This document shows, piece by piece, positions 5,868 to 7,263 of a stretch of DNA of 7,263 nt. A program made the translations under genes and the position numbers. The notes beneath the pieces are model-generated. The model was not told the origin of the DNA and searched no databases. It saw nothing but the letters and a program-made list of their open reading frames with translations. The DNA is from an uncultured Chloroflexota bacterium. Lineage in GTDB: Bacteria; Chloroflexota; Dehalococcoidia; UBA3495. The stretch is from NCBI GenBank assembly GCA_913020235.1, contig CAJWBT010000113.1:1-7263 (forward strand), in the 5' to 3' direction. Each line of letters begins with the position of its first letter. Within the stretch, counting starts at the first letter, position 1.

Positions 5868-7263
5868 GTGGTAGGAATCGCCGCCTTCGGAGGGTATGTC
5901 CCCAGATACCGCCTCGGCCCTGACACCACGGGCTGGAACTCCCCCCAGGAGCGGTCGATTGCGAACTTCGACGAAGATAGTGTCAGCATGGCGGTGGCGG
6001 CGGGGGTGGACTGTCTGCGCGGCCGGGACCGCCAGGCCGTTGATGGCCTGATCTTCGCGACCACCACTCCTCCCTACGCCGAAAAGCAATGCGCCGCCAT
6101 AATAGCCACCGCACTCGACCTGCGCCGGGACATTTTCGCCGCCGACATTACCGACGTTCTGCGGGCCGGCACCACCGCGCTGAAATCGGCCCTGGACTCG
6201 GTGGCCGCGGGCTCCGCGGGGACAGTTTTGGTCATTGCCAGCGATAACCGGGCCGGCGCGCCCCGGGGCGACACGGAGCGCAACCTGGGCGACGGCGCGG
6301 CGGCCTTTCTGGTGTCCCAGAACGGGGTCATCGCGACCCTGGAAGGCTCCCACTCCATTACCGAGAATCTTCTGGATTCCTGGCGCTCCGCCGGAGACCC
6401 CTTCGTCCGGTCCTGGGAGGACCGGTTCGCCGCCGAGGAAGGCCTGGAACGCATTCTGGCAGAGGCCGTTTCCGGGTTCCTCCAGAAACAAGGGCTGACC
6501 CCTCAAGACGTGGCCAAAGTCGCCCTGTACGCCCCGGACGGCCGGCGCCACGGCCAGTTGGCCCGCCGGGCCGGCTTCACCCCGGAGCAGGTGCAGGACC
6601 CCCTCTTCGGCAGGATGGGCAACACCGGCGCAGCCTTCCCGCTGATGCTGCTGGTGGCAGCCCTTGAAGACGCCGGCCCCAGCCAGCTTCTCTTGACGGT
6701 CTCTTATGGAGACGGCAGCGACGTTCTGGGATTCAGGACCACCCAGGCCATCTCCGGGCTTCCCCCCCGCATGGGCGTGACCGGATACCTGGACTCCAAG
6801 AGCCAGATCAACAGCTACGAAACCTACGCCAGGTGGCGGGACGTCTGGATCACCGACGCCGCCGCCCGGAGGCCCCCCTCGGCCTCGCCTTCGGTTACCG
6901 CCCTCTGGCGTGAGAGCGACAAGAACCTCCGGCTTTACGGCGCCACCTGCAACCAGTGCGGCTACGTCCAGTACCCCCCACAGAAAGTTTGCGTAAACTG
7001 CCAGGCCAGGGAGGATTCGTCTCCGACCCGCTTCAGCGACCGGCCCGCTACCGTCTTCACCTATTCCCTGGACTACCTGGCCGGCACCACCGATTCGCCC
7101 CTGGTGATCACCGTGGTGGACTTCGAGGGCGGCGGACGTATGCTGTGCATGATGACCGACCGGGAACTCGACGAGGTCCAGATCGGCATGCCCGTGGAGA
7201 TGAGCTTCCGCAAGCTGCGGGTGGTCAACGGCATCCACAACTACTACTGGAAAGCAATCCCCC
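5868..7263 (+). CDS. HMG-CoA-synthase-like protein fused to DUF35 zinc-ribbon/OB domain (3' truncated)
   Basis: This open frame of 465 codons runs off the right edge, probably only a few residues short of its end. AGAAGG (5856-5861) lies six bases before the GTG start, and the N-terminus VVGIAAFGGYVPRYRL matches archaeal-type HMG-CoA synthase (VGI.YGAYIPKYR). Residues 1-295 follow that thiolase-fold family throughout: RAGTTAL (99-105), FTPEQV (237-242), GNTGAA (251-256) and VSYGDGSD (278-285). However, the positions of the catalytic Glu, Cys and His hold Thr66, Leu98 and Tyr221. Residues 350-465 are a DUF35 module: CNQC (361-364) and CVNC (375-378) form a rubredoxin-like zinc ribbon, then an OB-fold that in relatives binds acyl-CoA. 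Known HMGS joins acetyl-CoA and acetoacetyl-CoA in the mevalonate pathway; this protein may instead be a scaffold or a diverged enzyme. The fold is clear, the activity is not. Confidence 0.88.
   Translation, partial: MVGIAAFGGYVPRYRLGPDTTGWNSPQERSIANFDEDSVSMAVAAGVDCLRGRDRQAVDGLIFATTTPPYAEKQCAAIIATALDLRRDIFAADITDVLRAGTTALKSALDSVAAGSAGTVLVIASDNRAGAPRGDTERNLGDGAAAFLVSQNGVIATLEGSHSITENLLDSWRSAGDPFVRSWEDRFAAEEGLERILAEAVSGFLQKQGLTPQDVAKVALYAPDGRRHGQLARRAGFTPEQVQDPLFGRMGNTGAAFPLMLLVAALEDAGPSQLLLTVSYGDGSDVLGFRTTQAISGLPPRMGVTGYLDSKSQINSYETYARWRDVWITDAAARRPPSASPSVTALWRESDKNLRLYGATCNQCGYVQYPPQKVCVNCQAREDSSPTRFSDRPATVFTYSLDYLAGTTDSPLVITVVDFEGGGRMLCMMTDRELDEVQIGMPVEMSFRKLRVVNGIHNYYWKAIP

Noticed and set aside
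5763..7238. Long open frame of 491 codons on the minus strand opposite the HMGS-like gene
   Set aside because: Its translation is Gly/His/Pro/Val-rich with no domain or signal, whereas the plus strand encodes a full HMGS-like/DUF35 protein with ribosome-binding site and promoter. It is a product of high GC content in the antisense frame.

Overview
The window looks like a chromosomal segment from a GC-rich, free-living bacterium, most likely a Chloroflexota member of the Dehalococcoidia/SAR202 type. This is an inference from gene content and protein style, not from a marker gene. The hints are an ALG5-like glycosyltransferase, an Rv2161c-type LLM oxidoreductase, a classical SDR, a fused HMG-CoA-synthase-like/DUF35 protein, and a lipoprotein with a very long Pro/Thr linker and a lamin-tail domain. 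Several starts are GTG. No mobile element, CRISPR array, tRNA or rRNA gene is visible.

Layout. The left part reads on the plus strand: the 3' part of a family 2 glycosyltransferase (1-641); a 235-base gap with several inverted repeats and a possible promoter; an NAD-type short-chain dehydrogenase (877-1671); a lamin-tail lipoprotein (1760-2824); a 157-base gap with a good sigma-70 promoter inside a perfect inverted repeat; and an LLM-class oxidoreductase (2982-3920) ending in a hairpin terminator. Two convergent minus-strand genes follow: smpB (3959-4441) and, three bases upstream of it, an S41 carboxyl-terminal processing protease lipoprotein (4445-5644). A divergent promoter region (5645-5867) separates them from a plus-strand gene running off the right edge (5868-7263). 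That gene encodes an HMG-CoA-synthase-like domain fused to a DUF35 zinc-ribbon/OB domain.

How the genes fit together. The clearest functional unit is the minus-strand pair. SmpB delivers tmRNA to stalled ribosomes, and an S41 protease of the Tsp type is known in E. coli to degrade SsrA-tagged proteins outside the cytoplasm. The plus-strand genes look like separate metabolic and envelope functions rather than one pathway; SDR and LLM enzymes could act on related substrates, but nothing in the sequence proves it.

The most unusual items are: the HMGS-like protein, in which all three expected catalytic residues (Glu, Cys, His) appear replaced while the zinc ribbon is intact; the dyad over the LLM promoter; and the protease-smpB pairing, with an Asn at the usual catalytic Gln position of the protease. 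I see no strong evidence for an entirely new defence or mobile system here.
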